64,000 nt of DNA. It comes from Chryseobacterium sp. PMSZPI (GTDB lineage Bacteria > Bacteroidota > Bacteroidia > Flavobacteriales > Weeksellaceae). The stretch lies in contig NZ_PIZV01000016.1 in NCBI RefSeq assembly GCF_002835665.1, forward strand, positions 1-64,000, read 5' to 3'. This document shows, in pieces, positions 1-8,962 of the stretch. Position 1 is the first letter of the stretch, and each line of letters opens with the position of its first letter. Below the pieces are notes generated by a model. It saw only the letters and a program-made list of their open reading frames with translations. It was not told where the DNA came from and did not search any database. The position numbers were made by a program, and so were the translations under genes.

Positions 1-71
1 TGAACGAGAACATGGCCTTTTTCATCCAACTCCTTTAATATTTCATCATGCCTTGGGATTAGCTTCTCCAT
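1..71 (-). CDS. DeoR/GlpR-family transcriptional repressor, N-terminal fragment (cut by window edge)
   Basis: The reverse strand encodes MEKLIPRHDEILKELDEKG and then HVLV before the window ends. This is the typical start of a DeoR-family winged-helix repressor, just ahead of the recognition helix. It is divergent to glpD-glpK-glpF, the usual position of the glycerol-3-phosphate-responsive GlpR, so control of the glycerol regulon is the likely job. An in-frame upstream ATG at 110 would add 13 residues. The start at 71 is preferred because a TAATTTTG -7 box on the minus strand (93-86) lies between the two. The sugar-phosphate-sensing domain is outside the window. Confidence 0.8.
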   Translation of the reverse strand, partial: MEKLIPRHDEILKELDEKGHVLV

Positions 72-133
72 TTTATTCGTTTCTTCAAAATTACCGTTTT
101 TTTTTAACATATTGAAATTTCATTTATTTTCTT

Positions 134-162
134 TTTGCTTTCATTTTTAATTTATATATTTG
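134..162 (+). promoter_or_regulatory. Bacteroidota-type promoter of glpD operon
   Basis: A TTTG at 134-137 and TATATTTG at 155-162 (fits TAnnTTTG) are separated by 17 bases, close to the Bacteroidota -33/-7 arrangement. Transcription would start near 167, about 20 bases before the glpD ATG. Confidence 0.6.
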
Positions 163-163
163 A

Positions 164-199
164 AAACGAAACATAAACGAAACATTTATGAAACGAAAC
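164..199 (+). promoter_or_regulatory. Putative GlpR operator: tandem AAACGAAAC repeats
   Basis: AAACGAAACAT occurs twice head to tail (164-174 and 175-185), and AAACGAAAC recurs at 191-199 inside the first codons of glpD. The 11-base period equals one helical turn, and the array covers the expected transcription start. That is where a repressor would block transcription. Binding by the divergent DeoR-type protein is inferred. Confidence 0.55.
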
Positions 200-1786
200 G
201 AAGAACTCAATAAGTTAACCAATGTAAAAGAATGGGACTTTATTGTCATAGGAGGAGGAGCCAGTGGTTTAGGTTCAGCATTAGACGCAGTAAGCAGAGG
301 ATTCAAAACATTATTACTTGAATCTCATGATTTTGCAAAAGCAACATCCAGCAGAAGCACCAAATTGGTACATGGTGGAGTAAGATATCTTGCACAAGGA
401 GATGTCGGTTTGGTAAAAGAAGCATTAAAAGAAAGAGGTTTACTGGCTAAAAACGCAGCACACATTGTAAAAAACCAGTCTTTCATTATTCCTAATTATA
501 CTTGGTGGGGAGGAATCTACTATAAAATCGGGCTGTCTGTTTATGATTTCCTTGCAGGAAAACTGAGTTTGGGTAAAACCAAATACATCAGCAAATCGAA
601 AACCGTTGAAAAGCTTCCTACTATTGAACAAAACCATTTGATGAGTGGAGTTGTTTACCAGGACGGACAGTTTGACGATGCCAGATTAGCCATTAACTTA
701 ACTCAAACCATTATTGAAAAAGGAGGCAGTGCTATCAATTATATGAAGGTAGTAGGTCTTTTAAAAAATGATTCGGATAAAATTATTGGAGTTACTGCTG
801 AGGATCAATTCACTCAACAAAAGTATCAGATTCATGGAAATGTTGTCATCAATGCAACGGGGGTATTCACCAATGACATTCTCAACATGAACAATCCTAA
901 ACATGGTAAGCTGGTTGTTCCAAGCCAGGGAATTCACTTAGTGCTTGATAAATCATTTCTAAAAAGCGATGATGCGATCATGATACCAAAAACTTCAGAC
1001 GGCAGAGTTCTATTTGTTGTTCCATGGCACGACAGAGCATTGGTAGGGACCACAGACACACTATTGGAAACCGAAAGCTTTGAGCCACGCGCTTTAGAGG
1101 AAGAAATCAATTTTGTTTTAAATACGGCAAGACAGTATTTAGCGAAAAAACCAACCCGTGAAGATGTAAAATCTGTTTTCGCAGGACTTCGTCCTCTTGC
1201 TGCCCCTAAAGACGGAAGCAAAAGCACCAAAGAAGTTTCCAGAAGCCACAAAGTTATAACTTCAGATACAGGATTGGTTTCTATTATTGGAGGAAAATGG
1301 ACAACCTACCGAAAAATGGCTGAAGATACCGTTGACGAAGCTATGAAAGTTCACAGATTAGGAAATGCAGCTTCTAAAACGGAACACCTCTCTATCCATG
1401 GGAATGTAAAACCTGAACAGGTAGACAGAACCAATCATTTATATGTTTACGGATCCGACATTCCGGCAATAAAAGCTTTACAAGAGAGCAATCCTCGTTA
1501 TGCACAAAAAATTCACCCTGATCACCCCTTTACTGTTGCGGAAGTGGTATGGGCTGTAAGACAAGAAATGGCTGAAACAATTGAGGATATTTTAGCAAGA
1601 AGAGTTCGCCTGTTATTTTTAGATGCAAGAGCAGCTATTGACAGCGCTCATCATGTGGCAAGAATTATTGCTGAGGAAAAAGGATACACTGAAGAGTGGG
1701 CACAGCAACAAGAAAATGAATTCATTGAATTAGCAAAAGGATATTTATTAACTCCTTATTCTCCTAAAGTTACTAACCTAAATTAA
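188..1786 (+). CDS. glpD: Aerobic glycerol-3-phosphate dehydrogenase
   Basis: FAD-dependent enzyme oxidising sn-glycerol 3-phosphate to dihydroxyacetone phosphate and passing electrons to the quinone pool at the inner membrane. The 532-residue protein has the dinucleotide-binding GGGASG at residues 22-27, the family signature TSSRSTKLVHGGVRYL near residue 55, and a helical C-terminal cap from about residue 390. This matches the usual GlpD length. It is the first gene of a tight operon with glpK (9-base gap), glpF and an outer-membrane protein. The tandem repeats upstream suggest repression by the divergent DeoR-type regulator. The start ATG directly follows the second repeat. Confidence 0.95.
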   Translation: MKRNEELNKLTNVKEWDFIVIGGGASGLGSALDAVSRGFKTLLLESHDFAKATSSRSTKLVHGGVRYLAQGDVGLVKEALKERGLLAKNAAHIVKNQSFIIPNYTWWGGIYYKIGLSVYDFLAGKLSLGKTKYISKSKTVEKLPTIEQNHLMSGVVYQDGQFDDARLAINLTQTIIEKGGSAINYMKVVGLLKNDSDKIIGVTAEDQFTQQKYQIHGNVVINATGVFTNDILNMNNPKHGKLVVPSQGIHLVLDKSFLKSDDAIMIPKTSDGRVLFVVPWHDRALVGTTDTLLETESFEPRALEEEINFVLNTARQYLAKKPTREDVKSVFAGLRPLAAPKDGSKSTKEVSRSHKVITSDTGLVSIIGGKWTTYRKMAEDTVDEAMKVHRLGNAASKTEHLSIHGNVKPEQVDRTNHLYVYGSDIPAIKALQESNPRYAQKIHPDHPFTVAEVVWAVRQEMAETIEDILARRVRLLFLDARAAIDSAHHVARIIAEEKGYTEEWAQQQENEFIELAKGYLLTPYSPKVTNLN

Positions 1787-1795
1787 CACTAGTAT

Positions 1796-3292
1796 ATGAA
1801 TGAAAAACTAATTCTCGCTTTAGATCAGGGGACAACTTCCTCCAGAGCGATTCTATTCAATCACAGTGGAGAAATGAAATATGTTTCTCAGAAAAGCTTC
1901 GAACAGATCTTCCCTACTCCGGGATGGGTAGAACATGATCCTAATGAAATCTGGTCATCTCAGATTTCCGTAGCAGCAGAAATTATTGCCAAGGCAGGTA
2001 TTTCCGGATTGGAGGTAGCCGCTATCGGTATTACAAACCAACGTGAAACAACGATAGTTTGGGACAAAGAAACGGGTGAACCTATCTATAATGCTATTGT
2101 ATGGCAAGACCGTAGAACATCAAAATATTGTGATGAGCTGAAAGAACAGGGACATGCGGAAACAATCAAAGCAAAAACAGGATTGGTACTTGATGCTTAC
2201 TTCTCTGCTACCAAACTAAAATGGATCCTTGACAATGTAAAAGGAGCAAGAGAAAAAGCAGAAGCCGGGAAATTATGTTTCGGAACTGTTGATACATGGC
2301 TTGTCTGGAAATTAACCCGTGGTAAAATGTTTATCACCGACGTATCCAACGCCAGCAGAACCATGCTCTTAAACATTCATACTTTGGAATGGGATAACGA
2401 TTTATTAGAATTATTTAATATCCCTAAAGCTATACTTCCTGAAGTAAAACAAAGTAGCGAAGTGTATGGAGAAACAGCAACGACCTTATTCTCCACTAAA
2501 ATTCCAATTGCAGGAATTGCGGGGGATCAACAAGCTGCTTTATTCGGACAAATGTGTACTTCTCCGGGAATGGTAAAAAACACATACGGAACAGGATGTT
2601 TCTTATTAATGAATACAGGAAAAGAAGCAGTATCATCTAAAAACAATCTCCTTACAACTGTTGCCTGGAAAATCAACGGAGAGGTGAACTATGCTTTAGA
2701 AGGAAGTGTATTTGTCGGAGGCGCAGCTATTCAATGGTTAAGAGATGGCCTTAAGCTAATCGATTCTTCAGATCAAGTGAATGAACTAGCATCATCTGTT
2801 AGTGATAACGGAGGTGTTTATTTTGTTCCGGCTCTTACAGGCTTAGGAGCCCCTTACTGGGATCAGTATGCACGTGGAACAATTGTAGGCATCACTCGTG
2901 GTACTACGGACGGACATGTTGCCAGAGCTACATTGGAAGGAATTGCTTTCCAGGTTTATGACATTGTAAAAGCTATGGAAGCTGATTCAGGAAGAGCGAG
3001 CCTTGAGTTAAGAGTAGACGGAGGGGCCTCTGCAAGTGATTTGCTGATGCAGATTCAATCCGATTTATTCAGCTTTAAAATTACAAGACCAAAAACTCTG
3101 GAAACAACTGCATTAGGAGCTGCTTATCTTGCAGGTCTTGCTGTAGGCTACTGGAAAAATATAGATGAAATACAAGCCCAATGGATTGTAGATAAAGATT
3201 TCCATCCTCAATTGGAAAAGGAAAAAGTTGACAAAATGATCTCCTCTTGGAAAAGAGCGGTATCACGTGCTCAAAGCTGGATCGAAGATTAA
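1796..3292 (+). CDS. glpK: Glycerol kinase
   Basis: FGGY-family kinase phosphorylating glycerol to glycerol 3-phosphate with ATP, trapping the sugar alcohol brought in by GlpF and feeding GlpD. The 498-residue protein shows the phosphate-binding [10 protein letters not shown] at residues 9-18, the glycerol-contacting NQRETT near residue 81, [10 protein letters not shown] near residue 245 and the glycine-rich YGTGC nucleotide site. Length and motifs are canonical. It lies 9 bases after glpD and 24 before glpF, so co-transcription is expected. Confidence 0.97.
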   Translation: MNEKLILALDQGTTSSRAILFNHSGEMKYVSQKSFEQIFPTPGWVEHDPNEIWSSQISVAAEIIAKAGISGLEVAAIGITNQRETTIVWDKETGEPIYNAIVWQDRRTSKYCDELKEQGHAETIKAKTGLVLDAYFSATKLKWILDNVKGAREKAEAGKLCFGTVDTWLVWKLTRGKMFITDVSNASRTMLLNIHTLEWDNDLLELFNIPKAILPEVKQSSEVYGETATTLFSTKIPIAGIAGDQQAALFGQMCTSPGMVKNTYGTGCFLLMNTGKEAVSSKNNLLTTVAWKINGEVNYALEGSVFVGGAAIQWLRDGLKLIDSSDQVNELASSVSDNGGVYFVPALTGLGAPYWDQYARGTIVGITRGTTDGHVARATLEGIAFQVYDIVKAMEADSGRASLELRVDGGASASDLLMQIQSDLFSFKITRPKTLETTALGAAYLAGLAVGYWKNIDEIQAQWIVDKDFHPQLEKEKVDKMISSWKRAVSRAQSWIED

Positions 3293-3316
3293 TTCCCTCA
3301 CCTTAAAAACTAACAT

Positions 3317-4048
3317 ATGACTCCATTTATCGCAGAAGTAATCGGAACGATGCTTCTTATATTATTAGGCAACGGTGTTGTAGCCAATGTTGTCTTAAAA
3401 GATACCAAAGGGAATAATTCCGGATGGATTGTAATTACTACCGCATGGGCATTAGCCGTATTCGTTGGTGTTACTGTTGCAGGGCCAGTAAGTGGTGCCC
3501 ACTTAAACCCTGCCGTAACAATTGGTCTGGCTACTGCCGGAAAATTTTCATGGGATCTGGTTCCTTCTTATATTGCAGCTCAAATGATCGGAGGAATGCT
3601 GGGTGCTTTTCTCGTATGGCTTTTTCATAAAGATCATTTTGCTATCACAGAAGATGAAGGTGCCAAATTAGCTTGCTTCAGTACAGGACCGGCTATCAGA
3701 AAAACTTCATCTAACCTTATCAGTGAAATTATAGGAACCTTTGTACTTGTGTTTACTATTTTTTATTTTGCTAACCCAAGTATTTCTTTACAAGCTGATC
3801 CTACCGCAAAAGTAGGTTTAGGCTCTGTGGGAGCGATTCCGGTTACCTTCCTTGTATGGGTAATAGGATTATCTCTAGGAGGAACTACAGGATATGCTAT
3901 TAACCCTGCCAGAGACCTTGCTCCAAGAATCATGCATGCTATCCTTCCCGTAAAAGGAAGTAGTGATTGGAGCTACGCGTGGATTCCGGTAGTAGGACCT
4001 GTTATAGGAGCCATTATTGCTGCTGTTTTATATGGATTTTTAAAATAA
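3317..4048 (+). CDS. glpF: Glycerol uptake facilitator (aquaglyceroporin)
   Basis: Major intrinsic protein channel for passive glycerol entry across the inner membrane. The 243-residue protein has six predicted membrane helices and both half-helix motifs: LNPAVT at residues 63-68 and INPARD near residue 196. The Asp after the second NPAR is the residue that distinguishes glycerol facilitators from water-only aquaporins. It is placed third in the glp operon, 24 bases after glpK. Confidence 0.94.
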   Translation: MTPFIAEVIGTMLLILLGNGVVANVVLKDTKGNNSGWIVITTAWALAVFVGVTVAGPVSGAHLNPAVTIGLATAGKFSWDLVPSYIAAQMIGGMLGAFLVWLFHKDHFAITEDEGAKLACFSTGPAIRKTSSNLISEIIGTFVLVFTIFYFANPSISLQADPTAKVGLGSVGAIPVTFLVWVIGLSLGGTTGYAINPARDLAPRIMHAILPVKGSSDWSYAWIPVVGPVIGAIIAAVLYGFLK

Positions 4049-4053
4049 GCCAA

Positions 4054-4857
4054 ATGATGAAAAAAATCTTAAAGGGAATCTTCCTATTAGCATTAGGTAC
4101 AGGAAGATTGCTTTCCCAAGAAAGCACAGAAACTAAAAGTGGCAGGCTTGATTTTACAGCCAATATTCAAAACAACCACTTATGGAGAGGATTGATCATC
4201 ACCGATAAGCCTGTCGTAATGGGAAACCTTTCCTATGCGTTGGATGCGGAAAAGAAATGGAAAGTAGGTATTTGGGGCGCATCGGCTCTTGCAGATGATA
4301 AAGATAACACCCATTACAAAGAGATCAATTACTATGTTCAATATTCTGACGGACGTTTTTATATTGGGTTATGGGATCTTTATAATTCTAGGAATATCAA
4401 TACTGCCGTGGCAGCCGATGACATTTTCAGTTATTCACAGAGAAGAACGGCTCACATTATTGATTTAAGAACCAACTATACTTTTGGGCCTTCATTCCCG
4501 ATTAATATTGAAGCAGATATTATGCTTTACGGAGGTGCCAATGCAGGAGAAGTTATTCTGGAACCGGATGGAAGCTATAAGAAAAACAGGTACTCCACCT
4601 ACATCCAGGCAAGCTATCCTGTCATTAAGGACCAAAAAGTAAATCTCGACGCTTTTGTAGGTGCCGGTTTTGCTCTTAACGATAAAACCTTCCTCTATGG
4701 AAATGGAAAAAATAGCTTTGATATTGTGAACATCGGTTTAAAAGCAGGAAAAGTAATCAAAATAACTGATCATTACAGCCTTCCTGTTTCTATGATGGCT
4801 ATATGGAATCCATCTAATAAGTATGCGAGAATTCAACTTGCTGCAACAGTTTTTTAA
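4054..4857 (+). CDS. Outer-membrane beta-barrel protein of the glp operon
   Basis: A 267-residue protein with a signal peptide (MMKKILKGIFLLALGTGRLL then SQ) followed by alternating amphipathic strands and a C-terminal aromatic residue (VF), as in outer-membrane barrels. It begins 5 bases after the glpF stop; the ATGATG pair at 4054/4057 is chosen because it gives a clean signal peptide. Its position suggests a porin-like role in glycerol or glycerol-phosphate entry across the outer membrane. It resembles TorF-like putative porins, but no specific family is certain. Confidence 0.8.
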   Translation: MMKKILKGIFLLALGTGRLLSQESTETKSGRLDFTANIQNNHLWRGLIITDKPVVMGNLSYALDAEKKWKVGIWGASALADDKDNTHYKEINYYVQYSDGRFYIGLWDLYNSRNINTAVAADDIFSYSQRRTAHIIDLRTNYTFGPSFPINIEADIMLYGGANAGEVILEPDGSYKKNRYSTYIQASYPVIKDQKVNLDAFVGAGFALNDKTFLYGNGKNSFDIVNIGLKAGKVIKITDHYSLPVSMMAIWNPSNKYARIQLAATVF

Positions 4858-4881
4858 TGTGATCTTTTACTAAATTATATC

Positions 4882-4907
4882 AAACCACTCCTTTCGAGTG
4901 GTTTTTT
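4882..4907 (+). terminator. Terminator of glp operon
   Basis: Inverted repeat AAACCACTC / GAGTGGTTT around a CTTTC loop, running into T residues, 25 bases after the last glp gene. A classic intrinsic terminator. Confidence 0.85.
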
Positions 4908-5102
4908 CGTGTGTGAAAAAAAACACCTTGTTAAATCTTTTGATTTACCCCCCTCGGAAGTGGTTATACAATTGTTAGGTTTTGTCGGGGAGTAAGTTTA
5001 AAATTATAAAATTAATACCCAAATAAGAATCACCGGGATTTTACGGTTTAATGTTTGGGGAAATATTTTTACTTTTGGCAAATAAATTATGCTTACCACA
5101 GT

Positions 5103-6074
5103 ATGAAAATACTAAAGATTTTATGGGTTTTCTTTTTTATTGCTTCTTGCACTAAAAAAGAAGATCATCCTTATACTTTTTATTATTGGAAGACCAGCCT
5201 AAAGTTGGAGCAAGAAGAAAAAAAAGTATTAGAACAAGCTCCCGTACCTTATTTATATACGAGATTTTTTGATGTTGATAAAGTAAATGATCAGTTTCAG
5301 CCGATTGCTGTAATTACAAAAGATAAAAGTTTTCAGACCAATAAACAGATTGTCCCAACGGTATTCATTACCAATAGGTCCCTATTAAACATTTCCGGCG
5401 AGGGTATTAAGTTTCTCGCAGCAAGCATTCATCATTTAATTCAAAAGAAAACAGAAGAATATCATTTAAAAACCAATAATGAAATTCAGATCGACTGCGA
5501 CTGGACTGCCGGAACACGAGATGATTACTTCAAATTTCTGAAGGAGCTTAAAAAGGTCTCAGGAAAAGAAATTACTTGTACTCTCCGCCTTCACCAGGTT
5601 AAAGATAAAAAACAAACAGGAATACCTCCTGTGGAAAAGGTCTACCTGATGTGCTATTCCACTTCATCTCCACTGGAAAAATCGGATAAAAATTCAATTC
5701 TGGATGTCAATGTTCTAAAGAGCTATCTTTCGAAAATGGAAGATTATCCTATCAAAAATATTGAAGTAGCATTACCTATTTATTCATGGGGAATCGTGAC
5801 TAATCACCTGGAGAAACATAAACTGATTAATGCATTATCAAAAAAAGACCTGGAAAATCCAAATTTTAAAAAAATTTCGGATCATGAAGTTCAAATTTTG
5901 AAAGATGGATTCTATTTTGGAAACTATCTGAATAAAGGCTTTACAATAAAGGTGGAAGAAATATCTGATGAACAGATTCAGGATGTTGTTTCTTTTTTAC
6001 AGAAAAAAATACCTCATTTTAATATTATATATTATCAATTAGATAGTAAATTTGTATTGGACCGAAATTTTTAA
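5103..6074 (+). CDS. Hypothetical lipoprotein with possible TIM-barrel fold
   Basis: A 323-residue protein starting MKILKILWVFFFIASC, a lipoprotein signal with lipidation Cys at residue 16. The start at 5103 is chosen over an in-frame upstream TTG-like codon because it begins the signal peptide. A stretch reading IQIDCDWTAGTRDDYFKFL near residue 125, and a later VYLMCYS, have the strand-and-acidic pattern of glycosidase-like TIM barrels. That assignment is inference. It precedes a 908-residue secreted protein by 100 bases on the same strand, and the two may work together. A TACTTTTG box at 5070-5077 may be its -7 element. Confidence 0.7.
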   Translation: MKILKILWVFFFIASCTKKEDHPYTFYYWKTSLKLEQEEKKVLEQAPVPYLYTRFFDVDKVNDQFQPIAVITKDKSFQTNKQIVPTVFITNRSLLNISGEGIKFLAASIHHLIQKKTEEYHLKTNNEIQIDCDWTAGTRDDYFKFLKELKKVSGKEITCTLRLHQVKDKKQTGIPPVEKVYLMCYSTSSPLEKSDKNSILDVNVLKSYLSKMEDYPIKNIEVALPIYSWGIVTNHLEKHKLINALSKKDLENPNFKKISDHEVQILKDGFYFGNYLNKGFTIKVEEISDEQIQDVVSFLQKKIPHFNIIYYQLDSKFVLDRNF

Positions 6075-6174
6075 ATATTTCACAGACAGTGGCAGAACAA
6101 TTTTAAATATAAAATATTCCTGTCAAGACTGAATTACAAATCATTATAAAAACTAAAAACACTACACATCTCTT

Positions 6175-8901
6175 ATGAAAAAGTATATTCTTTCACTTGC
6201 TGTGGTATCTCTTTTCTATACGAAATCCGATGCCTGTGCATGGTCGGATCCTGATTATGATTATTTCAATCTTTTTACACAAAGCATTATTAAGGATAAA
6301 GCTTATCTTCCTTTTCTACACACCTACTCAACCAGATTCTATGGCGGATATAATCCCTCATTGATTCCGGATGATAATATTGAAACATGGAGAAAATTCT
6401 TTAATAATCAGCTCACTTATTCAGAGACGGCAAATCTTGTCTATAAAATGAGTATGAGCGATCTGAACGCTTTTAAGAATGGCAACCCGACCCATCCACT
6501 TTTATTAAAATTAGGAACGGGTTCTTATCAGAAATATAAAGAAGGAATTGATTACTTAATTGAGGCAAAATATCTGGAACCTTATATGAGCATCAATTAT
6601 GTTGAAAGCGAAAATTCATTTTATTATGACAGAGATGCCAACAGAAAGAATGCGACAGCACTTGATTATGATAAAACGATCGCAGCTTTAACTTCGTTAT
6701 ACAACGCAGCCAAAAATCCTGAAATCAAACAACGTTACGGATATCAGCTGGTACGTTTGAATCATTATACAAGAAATTACGATTCTGCAGTAAAAGCTTT
6801 CAATACTTATGTTGCTCCGATTAAATTGAAAAGTACTGTTTACTTCATGGCTTTGGATCAGCTGGCAGGAGCTCAAAGAGGAATGGAGATGAACAGTGAT
6901 GCCAACTGGAACTTCTTTCAGGTATTTATGAACACTAAAGATAGGAAGGAATCAGCATTTGTTTCTATGAAACTATCTGACACGGCATCTTTCAGCAACA
7001 TCTTGAAAAGAGCAAATACCAATGAGGAAAAAAATATGGCTTATTTCCTTTTGGGATATGAAGACTTCAATAATCCAATTCCGACTATGGAAAAGATGTA
7101 TGACATCAATCCGGATTCTGAAATTCTAAAAGTAATGGCAGCAAGAAGCATCAACGAACTGGAAAGAAGTTATCTTCCAATTTATTATTATACTTCAGAT
7201 GCCGCCAATAATATTTATACACAAAGAGGAAAAGCAGATACTAATGTCTCTTCTTCAAAAGATGTAAAGGCAGGTAGTGCTCCCGAGGTAAGAGAAGAGA
7301 AGCTTTCTTTCTGGCAAAAAATCGTAAGATTCTTCAAAAATCTTTTTGGAGATTCCAAATCTGATAAAACGGGTGATGCCAATAAAGCAGACCTAAGTGA
7401 TGATGAGTTATTAAACAACCCAAACAGGATTCCGTTTTATACTACCGGATACGGGTATGATGAAAAGATGAAAGATTATCTGGACGATCTGGAAAAATTC
7501 ACCGAAAAAACTAAAGAGAAATCTAAAGATGAATATTGGCAAATTGCCAATGCTTATCTTAAATTCCTAAAAAAAGACTACAAGGGCAGCACTGAAATTC
7601 TAAACGAAATCAAAACAAGTAATCCCGAATATCTGGAAGAAATCAAAAGAATGAAAGTGTTGAACGATATTGTTTCCCAACCTAAAATTGATGCTGCTTA
7701 TGAAGATCGCCTGATGAAAGATTATGCAGAATATTTTGTAGAAAAACCGGTAAAGAAAGATACTGCCACCACAGACAATTTCGATTATTATGGCGAAGTT
7801 CCTTCTACTGCTGATTTCCTTAAAGATGTTTTGGCCAATCGTTATTTCCTTCAGGGAGAAGACGGAAAATCTTTCCTGATGAATAACAAACTTTCTGATC
7901 TTCAATACAATCCAAACTCCAGTTTGGTAAAGAGTGTTGAAGACTTCTATAGAAAATCAAACAAAACTCAATTTGAGCAACAAATCATTGCTAAAAATAT
8001 GGACAGCGTAGGTAATATCGATGCATTCTTCAATACGATCTACGGAGACAGAGCCATGAGACTGGCTGATTTTGAAAAGGCAAAATCTTATTATGTAAAA
8101 GCAAAAGGTTTTGCAGGCATTCCAAGACAAAATTATGATTGGACAGAGAAAGAAGGTCAAAAGATCACCCAAAAACAATATGCTCCTGCTGAATATGATG
8201 GTTATAAAAACATTTCCAATCTTGTTTTCGGACATAACGTTTGGGAAAGCTATCAAAGTCCGGATACCGAAAGTATGAAAGCTGAAAATTATTCCGACTT
8301 CCCATTCATCAAAAATACCATGAATAAATTGGAACTTGCAGAAGCTTTAATCCAACTTAAAAAGATAGGAAACGGTACTGATGAAAAAGCATCCAGAGCC
8401 AACCAACTTATCGGAAATTTATTATACAATACTTCTATTTTAGGGTATTACCGACAATTGTTCGTGATGGATATTGATAACACCAATGGGGGAAAGTATA
8501 ACTTCTGGAATACAGACAGAGCCAATCCTTATATGTATTATTATAAAAATTTCCTAGATACTTCTTATATCGAACCGGATAATTTTGACTTATCAATCAA
8601 TTATTATCAAAAAGCCCTTAAGCTTTCAAATAACAAAGAGGATAAAGCCAGAATTTTATTCCAGATGGCCAGTGCTGAACAGGGTAAATATTACCAGTAT
8701 GAAGCGAAAAATCAGGGGAATTTTGATTACTCTGATCCAAAATGGTCCGAGAAAGAAGAGGCTCATCAAAAGGAAATGAACACCCTCAGAAATCAGAAAT
8801 ACAGAACATATTTTGCTCAGCTGAAAAGTCAGTATTCTGATACCGAAGCAGCCAAAGACCTCATGGGAAGCTGTAGCTATTTCAGCTATTTTATGAGATA
8901 A
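6175..8901 (+). CDS. Large secreted hypothetical protein with helical repeat character
   Basis: A 908-residue protein with an N-terminal export signal (MKKYILSLAVVSLFYTKSDA, then Cys). The mature part is largely helical and rich in Tyr, Asn, Lys and Asp, with recurring A-x-x-Y-x-K-A-like helices suggestive of TPR repeats (for example near residues 190-260 and 790-830). A low-complexity charged linker lies near residues 350-410, containing FWQKIVRFFKNLFGD. I do not recognise a characterised function. It follows the lipoprotein at 5103-6074 and ends at a bidirectional terminator facing a metalloprotease gene. Confidence 0.75.
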   Translation: MKKYILSLAVVSLFYTKSDACAWSDPDYDYFNLFTQSIIKDKAYLPFLHTYSTRFYGGYNPSLIPDDNIETWRKFFNNQLTYSETANLVYKMSMSDLNAFKNGNPTHPLLLKLGTGSYQKYKEGIDYLIEAKYLEPYMSINYVESENSFYYDRDANRKNATALDYDKTIAALTSLYNAAKNPEIKQRYGYQLVRLNHYTRNYDSAVKAFNTYVAPIKLKSTVYFMALDQLAGAQRGMEMNSDANWNFFQVFMNTKDRKESAFVSMKLSDTASFSNILKRANTNEEKNMAYFLLGYEDFNNPIPTMEKMYDINPDSEILKVMAARSINELERSYLPIYYYTSDAANNIYTQRGKADTNVSSSKDVKAGSAPEVREEKLSFWQKIVRFFKNLFGDSKSDKTGDANKADLSDDELLNNPNRIPFYTTGYGYDEKMKDYLDDLEKFTEKTKEKSKDEYWQIANAYLKFLKKDYKGSTEILNEIKTSNPEYLEEIKRMKVLNDIVSQPKIDAAYEDRLMKDYAEYFVEKPVKKDTATTDNFDYYGEVPSTADFLKDVLANRYFLQGEDGKSFLMNNKLSDLQYNPNSSLVKSVEDFYRKSNKTQFEQQIIAKNMDSVGNIDAFFNTIYGDRAMRLADFEKAKSYYVKAKGFAGIPRQNYDWTEKEGQKITQKQYAPAEYDGYKNISNLVFGHNVWESYQSPDTESMKAENYSDFPFIKNTMNKLELAEALIQLKKIGNGTDEKASRANQLIGNLLYNTSILGYYRQLFVMDIDNTNGGKYNFWNTDRANPYMYYYKNFLDTSYIEPDNFDLSINYYQKALKLSNNKEDKARILFQMASAEQGKYYQYEAKNQGNFDYSDPKWSEKEEAHQKEMNTLRNQKYRTYFAQLKSQYSDTEAAKDLMGSCSYFSYFMR

Positions 8902-8912
8902 AATTATTCATA

Positions 8913-8942
8913 AAAAAACCTCTGATGACTCAGAGGTTTTTT
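8913..8942. terminator. Bidirectional terminator between convergent genes
   Basis: Stem CCTCTGA / TCAGAGG with a TGAC loop, flanked by A-tract on one side and T-tract on the other. It can therefore end transcripts from both the 908-residue gene (plus) and the metalloprotease gene (minus). Confidence 0.9.
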
Positions 8943-8962
8943 ATTTTGGGTTTTAAGCTCGA

